Position numbers and translations under genes: made by a program | Part shown: positions 33,539 to 45,429 of the stretch, in pieces | Numbering within the stretch: position 1 is the stretch's first letter | How the letters are laid out: each line of letters opens with the position of its first letter | Source: Bactericera cockerelli | Lineage: Eukaryota; Arthropoda; Insecta; Hemiptera; Triozidae | DNA: 64,000 bases | Reading direction: 5' to 3' | Assembly (NCBI GenBank): GCA_024516035.1 | Contig: CM044964.1 | Coordinates: 14,021,597 to 14,085,596 of the forward strand | Notes under the pieces: model-generated | What the model saw: only the letters and a program-made list of their open reading frames with translations | Database searches by the model: none | What the model was told of the DNA's origin: nothing

Positions 33539-33790
33539 CTCCCTCTCTCTCTCTCTCACACACACATACACTCTCCCTCTCTCTCTCTCCCTCTCACTCT
33601 CTCTCCCTCCCTCCCTCTCTCTCTCTCTTTCTCTCAGTCTCTCTCACACACTCTCTCTATCTCTTTCTACTCTCTCTCTCTCCCTCAATTTTCTCTCTCT
33701 CCTTCAATTTTTTCTCTCTCTCTGTCACCCTCAATTTATTTTCTTTCTCTCTTTCCCTTCCTCTCTTTTTCTCCCTCAATCTCTATCCGA
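33539..33790 (+). repeat. CT-rich microsatellite block
   Basis: (CT)n with CACACA interruptions; Ser/Leu-rich open frame is an artefact. Confidence 0.9.
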
Positions 33791-34080
33791 CTTGGGGGAC
33801 AGATAGATAAGACCTTATAATTTGGTTCTAAAACTAATATTCGTTGGGGACATGAATTTGGTATTTCTAAAAAAAAAACTTACTTAGATTTCGTCATTTC
33901 TACTTAAAAATACCACATTGTTGTTCCGCGACTGAACCCTGACATTTGAAAATCAAAGCCCCAACCGCTTATTAAGGGGCTTAATATTACTGTTCTGCCA
34001 TCTATTTGAAGACATGAGAAAAGGATTCTCATGCTAGGAACCGCGACATGGAAAGAAGGCGGAACGTACAAAGGGCGAGG

Positions 34081-34345
34081 AACGTAGGACGGATGGTACA
34101 GGGGGGGAGGGGAGGAGGAACGTAGGACGGATGGTACAGGGGAGGGGAGAAGGAACGTAGGACGGATGGTACAGGGGAGGGGAGAAGGAACGTAGGACGG
34201 ATGGTACAGGGGGGGAAGGGAGAAGGAACGTAGGACGGATGGTACAGGGGGGGGAGAAGGAACGTAGGACGGATGGTACAGGGGAGGGGAGGAGGAACGT
34301 AGGACGGATGGTACAGGGAAGGGGAGAAGGAACGTAGGAATTTGT
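34081..34345 (+). repeat. About 35-bp minisatellite, eight units
   Basis: Units start AACGTAGGACGGATGGTACA at 34081, 34119, 34154, 34189, 34227, 34261 and 34295, with a broken one at 34331. Unit length varies from 34 to 38 bp because of the length of a G-rich run. The minus-strand open frame repeating CTIRPTF is a translation of the array. Confidence 0.95.
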
Positions 34346-34389
34346 CACGGAACGTTGCCACAAATCGCTTCGTTTGTTCTGGTGTGGCA

Positions 34390-34831
34390 GCTTAGAGAAA
34401 CAGAGATAAGGAGTTCTAGGAGGATGATATTGAGAGAATGAGAATGAGAGAGGTAGAGAGAGATATAAGTAGTTAAGGAATACTAAGCAGATAAATATAG
34501 AGAGTGATGCGCAGAACAAAAAGGAAAGATAGAGAGGAACAAAGGGTAGAGAGAGAGTAACAAAGGGTAGTGAGAGAGAGAAGAGAGAGAGAGAGGAAGA
34601 GAGAAGAACAAAGGGAAGAGAGAGAAAGAAAGAAGGAGATAGATAGAAAGAGGAAGAGAGAGTGAGAGAGGGGGAGAGTGATCTTTAGACCAAAAAAAGC
34701 AGAAATAAAGAGAGATAAAAATATGGAGAGATAATAAAGAGAGATGAGAGCGTTGAATTGAATAATTTTATTCCTGTACAGAATGTACAAGAAAAACAAG
34801 AAATGACAGTGAGAAATAGAGAGGAGAAAAA

Positions 34832-34865
<34 letters not shown>

Positions 34866-35560
34866 AGGAACAAGGAGAGAGAAAGAAAGGGTGAGCTTTA
34901 GAACCAAAGAAAAGACAGAGAGGAAAGAGAGGAGAAAAAAAGAGAAAGTGAGAGATGTGAAAAAAAGTTGAAATTTATTCCTAAACAAGAGACAAACCCG
35001 TGATTTCATTTTCCCAGATTTTCTTCAAAATTCGAAAGGGAGGCGTGGAGAAGGAGGAGAAAGTGTAAAGAAAGGGAAGGAGAAGGAGAAGGAGAAAGAA
35101 AGGGAGAGAGTTCTCAAAAAAGTCAACTGCAAAATAAATTGTGGATACTTCTAAAATGGCAGCCGACTTGACGCTTGTTTATGCGTAGATAAAGAGAAAT
35201 GGAGAGAGAGTAAATTAAGAGGGTGAAAAAGAGAGTGGAACAGTATCAGATAAAGACAAAAGGGAGAGAGAGAGAGAGAGTGAAAAAAGGGGAGGGATAC
35301 AAAGAGGAGATAAGAAAGTAAGAGAAAGGAGTATTTAAGAAGATAGCTGTGGAGGTGCAGGAAAAAGGTAATTAGGGGGGGATGATAAGAGCGGTCCAAG
35401 CAGGAAAAGAGAAAGAAGAAGAGAAAGGGGAGGAATATACAAAGGTAAAGAAGGAAATATAGAGAAAGGAGTTGTAGAAACATAGGATATGAGGAAGGAG
35501 GAAAAGAGAAGAGAAAGAGAGGGAGAAAGACAGACAGCCAGAGAGGGAGAATGCTGTGGG
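34390..35560 (+). repeat. GA-rich low-complexity block
   Basis: More than 1 kb of purine-rich imperfect repeats broken by short AT-rich gaps near 34750 and 35120-35180. Several 100-180 codon minus-strand frames (Ser/Leu/Phe) are artefacts. Confidence 0.85.
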
Positions 35561-35756
35561 ATGTATTTACCCTAACAAGCCTTTGTTTGAGAAAGCTGAT
35601 TTTCGTGGGGGTGTTTGGTAAGATTTTTACGTTTCGAGATATTGAGTGAAGCTGGGATTAATGTTCTTCTGTAAACATTGTGGGGTTCCTCCTTGATTTC
35701 CAGAACTCAAAGGCCTCTTCACAATTTCTGTGGGTAGTCCAGCATGATTATGATTA

Positions 35757-35969
35757 CTAATAATAATACTCTTTAGTGGAAGGTAAACACCAGGCGAGAT
35801 TAATGCTCAAAACATTTTTTACCCCCTAACGTTTAGAGTCTTATTATTATGTGGTCACAAACTCAAATTAATGAGGAAGAATTCATGCACTGGGCGGGAG
35901 TCGAACCAACGGATCCCTACGGTACCTGGATTACAAGACTAGCGCGATAACCACTTGACAACCAGTGCA
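35757..35969 (-). mobile_element. tRNA-SINE family B, near full length
   Basis: Minus-strand order: CACTGGTTGTCAAGTGGTTA head, CCAGGTACCGTAGGGATCCG, B box GGTTCGACTCC, body, (TTA)n tail. Confidence 0.88.
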
Positions 35970-35991
35970 TCGTACTAACAGTCTCCTTTAA

Positions 35992-36165
35992 TTTCATCAT
36001 CATAGTGTGGCGTCATCGTGAACGATGGTAGCCAGACAGTGGAGGAATGACTCAGCACTTCTACAAGTAGGCTAATAATTAATAAGGGCCCCCAGAACCA
36101 AGCCAATGCTTTTCTACTCCCTGTTTATTTATAGTCCCCCAGCCAGACTCCTTTAGTTTAAAAAT
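35992..36165 (-). mobile_element. Retroposon family G copy
   Basis: Matches the complete copy at 58812-59047 in reverse: GCGTCATCGTGAACGATGGT, GACTCAGCACTTCTAC, CCAAGCCAATGC and CCCTGTTTATTTATAGTCCCC. It lacks the 38-bp tandem at the 5' end. Confidence 0.75.
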
Positions 36166-36185
36166 AAAATAATATTTTCTTTATA

Positions 36186-36305
36186 CTCTGGTAATTCCGC
36201 CTCTGGTCATTACATCCAAGTACAGAGCAGAATAAGCCTGTCCTGTTAGGCATCGAACCCAGATCACCGAGCGTGCAATCCACTCACTCACTTGACTACT
36301 TGTTT
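36186..36305 (-). mobile_element. tRNA-SINE family C, 3'-shortened
   Basis: Minus strand: AAGTAGTCAAGTGAGTGAGT head, GATTGCACGCTCGGTGATCT and B box GGGTTCGATGCC, then GCTCTGTACTTGGATGT and part of the body. Confidence 0.7.
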
Positions 36306-36312
36306 TCTTCCA

Positions 36313-36395
36313 TGTCCGGCTGGGTTTCGAACTCGCGACCTATGGATTACCAGCCCGACGCGACGGACGCCTTGATCACTGAGCTACCGGGACAC
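36313..36395 (-). mobile_element. tRNA-like SINE head
   Basis: Minus strand begins GTGTCCCGGTAGCTCAGTGA and ends GAGTTCGAAACCCAGCCGGACA. TGTCC and GGACA can pair as an acceptor stem, and the loop CTGGTAA would read GGT at the anticodon (Thr). It matches 17131-17200. A decayed tRNA gene is an alternative, but recurrence favours a SINE head. Confidence 0.6.
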
Positions 36396-36813
36396 ATTAC
36401 ATTTGATCGAAGTAATTTTTTGATCCCTTTTGAAGTTCACCCTGGAAGCGTGCAATTTTTTATAGGGTTTCTTCTACTGCCTATTTCTATGTATGCATGT
36501 ATACATAATTATATGTATGTATGTATGCATGGGTAGGCAGTGAACTTTAGAGCTCATGCCCTGGATTATCCGTTAAGTAGCATCCGAACAGTACCACCTA
36601 TTATGTCGTCCATTTGGTAGTAAATTTACTGAATTGAAAAAATAACACAACTCTTCCGATTTCTAATATAGGAAAGCTCTCGGAAGTAATAATATCGGTA
36701 CTGAATGTCAGTTGGTAGTATTGTTGGAACGCACGATTAGATCAAAGCTAAGATACTCGCTTGCCACTTGTCATGCCGAAGGTCCCGGGTTTGGCTACAA
36801 AATTGTTTCTAAT

Positions 36814-36935
36814 TAGGCGGCCACAACGAGGACCCTCGCTTGTACCCTACACCTAGACCCTAGACCCTCGCCCCAGACCCTGGTACCTACAGCTTGATAT
36901 AGACAATTTTTGGGACTCCGTTGTGGCCGCTTACA
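36814..36935. mobile_element. Small foldback MITE candidate
   Basis: GCGGCCACAACG on the left pairs with CGTTGTGGCCGC on the right, about 120 bp end to end, flanked by TTA on both sides (possible 3-bp target duplication, as in PIF/Harbinger elements). The interior has AGACCCT repeats. Confidence 0.5.
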
Positions 36936-37960
36936 TTCAATAGCATGGTTAGATCCAATATAATCATTCTTCTTTTTTTATTTTTAAACATTAGAAAAAT
37001 TAATAAAACATGTAACAATATTTTTAAAAAAGGTACTTCTGCTCCATTTTCGATTAAACCATAACTGGTATCTGGATCCCCGTCGCCTCAAAGATACCGC
37101 TCGAATGATGGCGAACTGAATTTTTGGATTAATCTAACCAACAACTTGCGAGTATGCTTTTTTCCACATGGTTAGATTATTTTACGAGGTTCTGGCTCTA
37201 CCCCAGGGTTCAGGGTACAGGCCTCCGTTGTAATACTTTCCGGTGCGCTCGTGTAAATCCAGCACCTATATAAATGGGAACTATGGGAAGTATTGAGTCA
37301 CATCTCGCCCATCTGAGAGGAAATTTTTCTATTTTCTCAGAAAAAAGGTCTTTCAAAATTATTTGAACTTAGCAAGTACACTCACATACATTTGAGAAAT
37401 ATCTCCCTCCAAAGCCCAGCCACTTGGAAACTTACTTTCCTCTCTTCTCTCACACAATTAGCTTTCGAAAACTCCACCTCACTTGTGAAAGCCATAAACT
37501 ATAACTTAGTCGGCATTTCTGACTTCCAAAAGGCATTCAGCTTTCCCAGTCCTTGTATGTATAGATATTTCCCAGTATTTTACTTTCTCTTAAATTTTTC
37601 TACTTTCTTTATATTTCTTGTAGAAAGTACCCATGTATCCACTACCTGTACCGCAGTGCGACTTGTACTTCGCGAGATAGATTGTATTTGAAAAAGCTCA
37701 TTTAAAAGCTCAACTTTTGGAATATGGACTTTTTGGATAGCGCATAACTGGGCTGACCCACTACCGATAGAAATCTATATCTTAGGCAAGATAAGCATAT
37801 AAGATATGTGGGTATAAATAATACAAATCAACCTACCTCAAATTCTCGTAAATTAACTATTTTTCTTTCAAAAGCTACACACATAGAATACAAAGATAGT
37901 ACATATAAAAATATACATCGGATATATCGGGTAGTATATTTCTAGTTCTCTATAGTTTGT
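36936..37960. other. AT-rich intergenic DNA, nothing recognised
   Basis: A 99-codon plus-strand open frame (37392-37691) is not low complexity, but no domain or splice structure is recognised. Confidence 0.35.
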
Positions 37961-37964
37961 TCTC

Positions 37965-38198
37965 TTGCTCCTTCATTTCTCTCCCTATCTTCCCTCTCCT
38001 GATCCTCTCCCTCCCACCACTCCTCCTCTTCCTTTCTCTCTCCCACCTCTTCACAACTATTTCCTTTCCTCCCTCATGTCTCGGAGTGTTCAGAAGAAGC
38101 TCATTTATCAAATTTTATATGTTTTAAAACTCATACACTTTTCTTTGTTCATTTCTCTCTGTAACTCTCTCTATCTATTTCTCTCTGAAGCCTCTCTT

Positions 38199-38244
<46 letters not shown>

Positions 38245-38245
38245 C
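37965..38245 (+). repeat. CT-rich block with (CT)n
   Basis: A pure (CT)n run at about 38199-38241 ends a looser CT-rich stretch. Confidence 0.85.
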
Positions 38246-38587
38246 GGTGCTCTTACCATGAGAGGTATTCTTTCTTTTGCCTTCTTGAAAATTCCTTTGT
38301 CTTTTTCAGCTTTCGTTCGAGGAAATATTTCTTTTATCATTTATCTATCTTCTATGAGTTCTTTTACCTGAGCTCTGCAGAAAATTTCTGCTTAACCTTA
38401 ATTTCTTTTCAACTTTTGTTTCAAAATTATGTTCTGTTCCGCCGTTTGGTTTCAATTTCTCGCTCGAACGGACTTTTTCTTTATTTCATATGCCCTACAA
38501 ATGAATATGAAACACTAGATGAAAGTACATTGTGCTCCAGACAAAGCTACTGAACTAGCTTCTAGGATTTTATATTTCTTTTTAAAA

Positions 38588-38775
38588 ACGAGTGTTTCAC
38601 AGCCTGTTTTGTTTCGTAGCCTTGAAACAGTAGCTACTGTAGACGCGTGTGGTCTGTGTTGTAGTTTGTCCTAACAAATAACTGTAACCAAAGTTTCAAT
38701 ACAATTTTTTGTCGGCTCGAGTATTCGAACCCTGGACCTCCCGCATGGCAAGCGAGTACCTTACCACTGATAATA
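38588..38775 (-). mobile_element. tRNA-SINE family E, internal deletion
   Basis: Retains the 3' end (TTTCACAGCCTG then TGAAACAGTAGCTACTGTAG in reverse) and the head (GCATGGCAAGCGAGTACCTT), but about 100 bp of mid-body is missing relative to 62310-62610. Confidence 0.8.
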
Positions 38776-38929
38776 ACTTGATTTTATCATTGGGAAACAC
38801 ACCTACGCCCCTTAAGTTCAGAGATAGAAATACTTTCTTCCCTCCAGCCTGTTTCTCTACTTCGTTGTTTCCATAATTTAATTTCTTCTTCAGCTCTTGT
38901 ATCAAAATTTTCTCCCACCATTCTCTTCT

Positions 38930-39510
38930 TCTCTTTTTCCCACTCCTTTTTCATTATTTCTATCCCTCTCTTTCCCTCCTATTTTTTTTTTTTTTTCTCT
39001 GTTCTTCTCCACCTCTTTCTTGATTATTTCTCTCCCACTTTCCTCTTTCCCTCGCTCTACCTAAACTCTTCTTTGATTATGACTCTAACTCTAATTCTCT
39101 TTTATTCTGTTTGTCTATTTTTCTTTGCTTTTAATATTTCTCTCTCACTTTTCTCTCTCTCTGTCTCTCTACCTCTATTATCTTACTCTTTTATTTCTAC
39201 CTCTTTCTTGATTCTTTCTCTTCCATTGTCCTCTCTATTCTTTTCTCCTCTTCCATACTTTCTCTTTACTCCACCTTTTTCTTCATTATTTCTCTCCCAT
39301 ATTCCTCTCTTTCACTCTACTCTTTCCCCACTATTCTCCCTTCTTTTAACTCAACCTTTTCTAGATTATTTCTCTTCCACTTTCCTCTCTATTCTCTACC
39401 CCTAACAATATTCTATATCTTTACTCCACCTCTACCTCCATTATTTCTCTCTCACTCTCCTCTTTCTCCCTCTTTCTCTCCCTCTTCTCTTCTAATTTTT
39501 CTCCCACCTG
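38930..39510 (+). repeat. CT-rich low-complexity block
   Basis: Loose repeats of TTATTTCTCTCCCAC-type phrases at roughly 55-80 bp spacing; low-complexity open frame only. Confidence 0.75.
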
Positions 39511-39688
39511 ATTTCTCACGAAAAATAAATTTCCAATTTTATTTCCGACGTATAAATATTTGATGGGAACTGACGTATGTACCGTCAGATTTTGACATCA
39601 GAGCGGTGAACTTTTCCTTGCTCCCATCAATATTTCCTCCACTCTGTCCCTTCCCTTCTCAGCTACACGAACAGTACGAACACATGTA

Positions 39689-40187
39689 TTGGCAGTCAAG
39701 TGGTTAAGGCGCTAGTCCCGTAATCCAGCTAGCAAAAGGATCCTTTGCTTCGAATCCCACCAAGTTCTTGAACTTTTTCCCGTGAATTTAATCACGAGCA
39801 CAGAAATTGTTCGTTGGCAGTCGAGTGGTTAAGGCGCTAGTCCCGTAATCCAGATAGCGAAGGGATCCTTAGGTTCGAATCCCACCAAGTTATTGAATTT
39901 TTTCTCATGTATTTCAGCACAAACACAGAAATTGTTAGTTGGCAGTCGAGTGGTTAAGGCGCTAGTCCCGTAATCCATCTAGCGAAGGGATCATTTGGTT
40001 CGAATCCCACCAAGTTCTTGAACTTTTTCCCGTGAATTTAATCACGAGCAAAGAAATTGTTAGTTGTCAGTCAAGTGGTTAAGGCGCTAGTCCCATAATC
40101 CAGCTAGCGAAGGGATCCTTTGGTTCGAAACCCACCAAATCCTTGAATTTTTTCACATGTATAATCACGAATTCACATGTATATCAC
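39689..40187 (+). repeat. Tandem array of four 125-bp tRNA-like units
   Basis: Units start at 39689, 39814, 39939 and 40064, exactly 125 bp apart. Each has an A box (CAGTCGAGTGGTTAAGGCGC), GTAATCC, a GAAGGGATC box, a B box (GGTTCGAATCCC; slightly damaged in units 1 and 4) and a tail with the small hairpin CGTGAATTTAATCACG in units 1 and 3. The AGTGGTTAAGGCG stretch matches class II (Ser/Leu) tRNAs. The heads resemble family B, but the (TTA)n body is absent. Acceptor and T stems do not close properly, so these are not functional tRNA genes. Confidence 0.92.
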
Positions 40188-40202
40188 GAATTCCAGTTGG
40201 CA

Positions 40203-40388
40203 TGAATTCTCAGTTGCAGTCGTTAAGCCTAATTGTTATACAGGTAGCGTAGAGTTGGTTCGAATCCCAACAAATGCATTTTATTTGGTGGGAATTTGAT
40301 TATACGACCACGTAATTAATACACTCTGAGGGTTAGATGGTAGAAATTGCTTTAAGCTAACCTTGCCTGGTGGTTCCCTTGCGATAGG
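40203..40388 (+). mobile_element. Diverged family B SINE
   Basis: CAGGTAGCGTAGAGTTGGTT with B box GGTTCGAATCC, then GGGTTAGATGGTAGAAATTG and GCCTGGTGGTTCCCTT. It sits immediately after the 125-bp array. Confidence 0.75.
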
Positions 40389-40589
40389 AGAATATAACAA
40401 GAGATACTTATGTATATATCCCTATTTCTATAAAGAGAGAGAAATATAATGTAGAGAGAAAGTTAGAGGAAGAAAGATAGAAAATGTTGGAAAATGGTGA
40501 GGGGCTGAGGGCTTGGATTTAAATATCTTGTAAATTCAATTCTAAAGGTATTCCTTCATTTACAATTCCAGAATCCTGGATAACATAGG

Positions 40590-41285
40590 TATCCCTTTTT
40601 CTCTCCTACCCTTCTCCACTGACATTCTCTCCCTCTCTGTTCTGTCCCTTCTCTCTCACACACACTCTTTATCTCTCTCTATCTCTTACACAAACATACA
40701 CTTTACTTTTTTACCTCTGTTTTCTGTCTCTCCTTCCTCTCGATCTTCTTATCTCTCTCCCTTTTCATTTCTCTCTTCATCCCTCAAACATTAGATCTCT
40801 TCCTTCCTCTCCATTTCTCTATACCTCCACAAACAAGCTCTGACCTCTCACCCAAATTCTCTTTCTCACATTTTTCCCTATTTATTTTACTCATCTTTTC
40901 TTCGCTCCTTATTTCTCTTTTCATTTGTTTACCTTACCTAGGGTCCTGTTTCATCCTCTCTTTGTTATCTTCTCTTCCGTGTCTTGCAGCCTCTAAGATT
41001 CTTTCTCCTTTTTACTTTTACTTCCTCTGAAATTTTCTGTCTCTTCATTATATCTACCTATCTCTATCTTACCTTTACTTCTCTCTCTCTCTCTCCCCTC
41101 TCTCTCTCCCTCTCTCTCTCTCTCTCTCCCTCTCTCTTTCCCTCCCTCTCCCTTTCTATGACATTTTCTATCTTCATTCTATCTACCTCACTCTCTGACT
41201 GTCTTTACCTCTCTCTCTCTTTCTCCTCTCTCTCTCTCTCTCTCTCTCTCCTTCTCTTCTCTCTCCTCTTGTTACATTTCTCGTT
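40590..41285 (+). repeat. CT-rich block
   Basis: (CT)n stretches near 41080-41135 and 41212-41256 within loose pyrimidine-rich DNA. Confidence 0.85.
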
Positions 41286-42300
41286 CGTGTTTTGTCAAAT
41301 TTCAGTTTCGACAAGAACGCAATACAATTTAATTCATATCGTAATGCGGCTTTGGTGAATTCCCTAGAGGCCGGATTTAAAAAGACATCAGCCCCAGCTG
41401 CGTACTGAATTATAGACTCACAATGCTTGAGGTCTTGGTTCAATTCCCATAATTGGAGACTTTTACTTGGTACAATAATGAGAAAATCTAGTAATAATAA
41501 AATTAATTAGGTAAGTAATGAACTATTAAGAGCACAAGAACACACCTGAAATGAACAATAATTTAATTTCTTTCGTAAATTTCTGTGCAATATAAATCTC
41601 AAATGCTCATTTCCACCTCAAATGCCAATTTCACAGCCAAAGTATTGAAAAATAGCAAAAAAATATAAATAAAACCGTGGTTAGATCTAACATTAAGACC
41701 ATGCCTAAGTTCAAGGTACAGCTATCCCGCAGGACACTAACCTGCAGGTCGCGAGTTCGAGTCCTGAACATAGCAAATTCGTCAACGCCAATGTCACATA
41801 TACAACCATTTTCATGTTATCACTGAAGTTAAGCAACGCCGAGAATTTACAATTCCTAGAAGAGTTTTTTTATCGATCACTGTCACAGACGTTTTCAATT
41901 GAATTATTCTGACAGTATTTTCACCAAAGCCCCTCCACACACATACCGAAAATTGGAAAATTCTTGCAAGGAGAAAAAGAGATTGGAAGACAGAACAAGT
42001 GATGAAAAGGAATTCAGACAAAGTATGTTGTTCCCATTTATAGCTGACATAGGGACAGATATAGACATTATTCAATATTCATGTATGAATATATGTATAG
42101 AAGAAACGGATAGATAAAAAGAGACAGATGTTGATAGAGAGGATCAAAGAAAGATAGAAAGATACGGAAAAGAGAGAGAGAGAGAAAGAGATAACTAAAT
42201 GTTAGAGGGTGGAACATAAGAAACACGAATTTTGCAAACCCTTACAGAGTAATACACAGCTTTTTGTCAAACTATAGCTTATTATACTAATTGTATTGTT
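41286..42300. other. AT-rich intergenic DNA with a possible SINE head
   Basis: At 41727-41775, ACACTAACCTGCAGGTCGCG and GAGTTCGAGTCC resemble a decayed family D head. The rest is unrecognised. Confidence 0.45.
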
Positions 42301-42307
42301 TTCTTAA

Positions 42308-42512
42308 ATTTGGGTTTAACATAACAGCTTTCAACTGCATGGTCATTGGTCATATCACGAAGGGGGTGTTATAATCCATTCGCAAGAAACTCACAAACCT
42401 GCTACCCACATTAACCTCACCTAGCCTGTGTTGGACTGGAATGCCATCATCACGAAGTCTTCATCGCGCTGGGTGTTGCTCAACTTAGGTGATCCTACGA
42501 GTTAAGCTTAAG
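42308..42512 (-). mobile_element. 5S-SINE, old full-length copy
   Basis: Plus strand carries the reversed tail (TTTCAACTGCATGGTCAT, CACAAACCTGCTACCCACAT, CTCACCTAGCCTG) and then the reversed 5S head (AAGTCTTCATCGCGCTGGGT then TTGCTCAACTTAGGTGATC). It is clearly more diverged than the copies at 22687 and 55544. Confidence 0.75.
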
Positions 42513-42542
42513 TTTTATGTTAAGCTTTAAATAAAATATTTA

Positions 42543-42672
42543 GATTAAGAGAAGGAGAAGAGAGAGAGAAAGAAAGAGAGAGAGAGAGAGAAAGAAAGAG
42601 AGAGAGAGAGAGAGAGAAAGAAAGAGAGAGGGAGAGAGAGAGAGAGAAAGAAAGAGAGAGAGAGAGAAAAAG
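42543..42672 (+). repeat. (GA)n microsatellite
   Basis: GAGAGA with regularly inserted AAGAAAGA, about 130 bp. Confidence 0.95.
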
Positions 42673-43213
42673 CGAAAATACCCTCGAAGTAAAAGAAAGT
42701 TCTTACATTTTTGTTATTTATTGGTTCCACTGCCCAAATTTTCAGTGTAAAGGAACTGTTCCCACCACATAATGCCACAATTTTACCAGCGGCAGAGTTT
42801 TGTGGTTTTTCAGTCTAGTTGGGGCTTACAGGAAATCCGTCCAATAGCTACTGCTACTCACAATACTTACAATTCATAAAGTAATATTATTGTTAAACAA
42901 TTTTGTTAGACGAATCATAGCCTCAGGATTCCAAAAAAGTGGTTTTCGGCCATTGGTCCGTGCGTCCGTCCATCTGTCTGTCTGTAAACACGGTAATTAT
43001 CTCAACAACGGTATGAGCGAGATATTTGAAATTTGGTATAGAAAATGATTTTATACACCTCACCAACCACAAAACTTTTTTTATGTGTACACTGTACGCA
43101 TGTCATTCTTTTCTTCAAACAAAGACATTCTTGCGACATCTTCACATCCAATTTCCAATTTGTATTTTTCTTGTAATATTTGTAATGTATTTACAATGTC
43201 TGACTAAATTGAA

Positions 43214-43343
43214 AAGGTAATCACCAGGCAAGGTTAATTCTTAAAGTATTTTCTACCACCTAAAGCTCAAAGTCTTATTACTATGTTGTTGCAAACTCAA
43301 ATTTATGAGGAGAAATTCATGCACTGGGTGGAATTTGGGATCC
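43214..43343 (-). mobile_element. Family B SINE lacking the tRNA head
   Basis: Reverse of the B body: CACCAGGCAAGGTTAATTC, TTTCTACCACCTAAAG, ATTCATGCACTGGGTGGAAT. It is truncated at the B box. Confidence 0.8.
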
Positions 43344-44180
43344 GATATTTGTAAATATCGGGCGTTCCTAATTTACAGTGCGTATGCTTTTTACAAGTAA
43401 AAAATGTAACTTATTGGTTACATTTTAAGAAAAAATCAAAGTTTAGCTAGTTGTATACAGAATGCTCTACTTTCCTTTGCTGAAACTAAAAGAATAGGAA
43501 AAGAGGAAGAAGAAATGAAAATAAATATCCGCTCCACATGTTTTGCCAGCTGTATCCTGTGAATCCATACATAACATCATGGATAAGAATATGACATAAA
43601 ATACCAAGGATATAAAGATGACATAAAATGGCTTATCAGCTGTGATAGCAATAAAGTTCTTGTACCTTATGTGTATGAATTCTCCCTCCTCTCTTTCCTA
43701 CTCGTATTCTTCCCTTGTGCTCTATATGTATATTATGTTATATATTATGTATAGAGCATATAGTATTATTATTATTGTATATGTCCTTCCCTCTTTTTCC
43801 TTCTTCATTTCTACTACTCCTGCACTAAACTTCCTTTTGGTTATATCTCTGTCTGTCAGGCCGACAAAAAAATCCTTGTAACGCGAAAATCAGAGAAAAT
43901 ATTGAATCGAATTTGATAAAAATTTGTACATTGTATATGTAGAGTTGTTCTATAGAGGAAGTATTGTTTTCATAATTGGAAATGTATTTTTTTATCCTTC
44001 TCTCTCTATTACTCTTTTTCTTTTATCGCAAACTCACCCAATGTCAATCGCTCTGTCCTTCTCTTCTACATCTTTATGTATTTTATCTCTCTCTCCCTAG
44101 TACATCAAAAGGATAAGACTTTTAATTCATCTACGTTCACTTATGATATGAAATTTCTCTTACATTTCATCTCTCTCTAT
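43344..44180. other. AT-rich intergenic DNA, nothing recognised
   Basis: Only short palindromic AT motifs such as GCTCTATA/TATAGAGC around 43720-43758. Confidence 0.35.
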
Positions 44181-44189
44181 ATATTTCTG

Positions 44190-44332
44190 AAAGAAAGAGA
44201 GAGCGAGAAAGAGGGAGAGGGAGGGAGAGAAAGAGAGAGGGAGAGAGAGAGAGAGAGAGATTCATCACTCTATTTTTTTCTCCAGACTTTTCTCATAAAT
44301 TTATTCAGCCAAGTGACACTTGTCAGCAATAT

Positions 44333-44375
<43 letters not shown>
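44190..44375 (+). repeat. GA microsatellites
   Basis: Two purine runs, 44190-44262 and a pure (GA)n at 44335-44372, split by about 70 bp of AT-rich DNA. Confidence 0.9.
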
Positions 44376-44379
<4 letters not shown>

Positions 44380-44449
44380 ATGAGAGGGAAGTATAAAAAA
44401 AGGGGTAGTAATATTATATAACATCTGGTACCCACAGATTCTTAGTTCA

Positions 44450-44595
44450 TCTCTATCTTTTACTAAATTTCTCTCTCTCTCTCTTCAACTTTTCATTGTA
44501 CACCTCTTCCTTTCTTTTTCATTTTCTTTTCTTTTGTCCTGCCCCCCCCCCTCCCTCTCTATTTCTATCTCTATCTCTGTATCTTCCTCTCTATT

Positions 44596-44646
<51 letters not shown>

Positions 44647-44690
44647 ATCTCTCTCTCTCTCTCCCTCTCTATCTTCCTCTCTCGCTCACT
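44450..44690 (+). repeat. CT microsatellite block
   Basis: Includes (CT)n near 44602-44642 and TATCTCTATCTC variants; follows the GA runs after 75 bp, giving another purine-to-pyrimidine switch. Confidence 0.9.
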
Positions 44691-45429
44691 CATCACCTTT
44701 TTCTTCATTTAGCTCTTCCTCTACGAATGTTACCTATAGTTCAGTCATGCATGTAGATTGTAGAAGTTAATCTGACGTCCACATACAGCACATGCTGAGC
44801 TACAGGAAAAATATCCAGCTCAAGATAAGCCTTAGTGACAGGGTGTATCATAAGTACAAAAAAAAATGTTCAGTACAAGAGAAATTTTATAGTAACTTAT
44901 GATAGCTCGAGAACCATTCGTTAGAGGGTGTGTTATAAAAGCTTAATGAACTAGGTCTTTGCAAATTGGAGTTTTTTGTTCTTTTATTGCAAAAAATGCT
45001 ATGTTTTTCTTTTCCAGTTTACGGGGGCACTTGTGTTGGCTTGTCTTTGTCAAATAAAGCAAAATGAACAAGTTCATACATTTTGTTCACATAGAAAATG
45101 TTCAAAATAAAAAGGAGAAAATGCAAAGAATGTCTGGAATAACAAGGAGAGATATTAGGGTGAGAAATGAGCGCACTAGGGGTACAGTGAGAGTGGGACC
45201 TCTGGCAAAAGGCTGAGATGTTTCGGACATATAGAGCGAGGAGAGGAAAACTTTGTGAGTACGAGAATACAAGAATCTGAAATTGGTGGTAAAAAACGAG
45301 AGGGAGAATAAAGATGAGATAGAAAGACAAAGGTGAAGAAGACCTAAGAGAGAAAAACTGGAGAAAAAAGGACGCGCTAAATAGGAAGATATGGAAGGAA
45401 ACAAGATATCGGCAAAGAAAAGGCAAAGA

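Noticed and set aside
34029..34519. Minus-strand frames repeating CTIRPTF
   Set aside because: They follow the 35-bp G-rich minisatellite and shift frame whenever the G run changes length.
36313..36395. Functional tRNA gene
   Set aside because: A and B boxes and a partial acceptor stem exist, but the arms mismatch, and the sequence recurs as a dispersed head at 17131. No head in the window folds as a clean tRNA.
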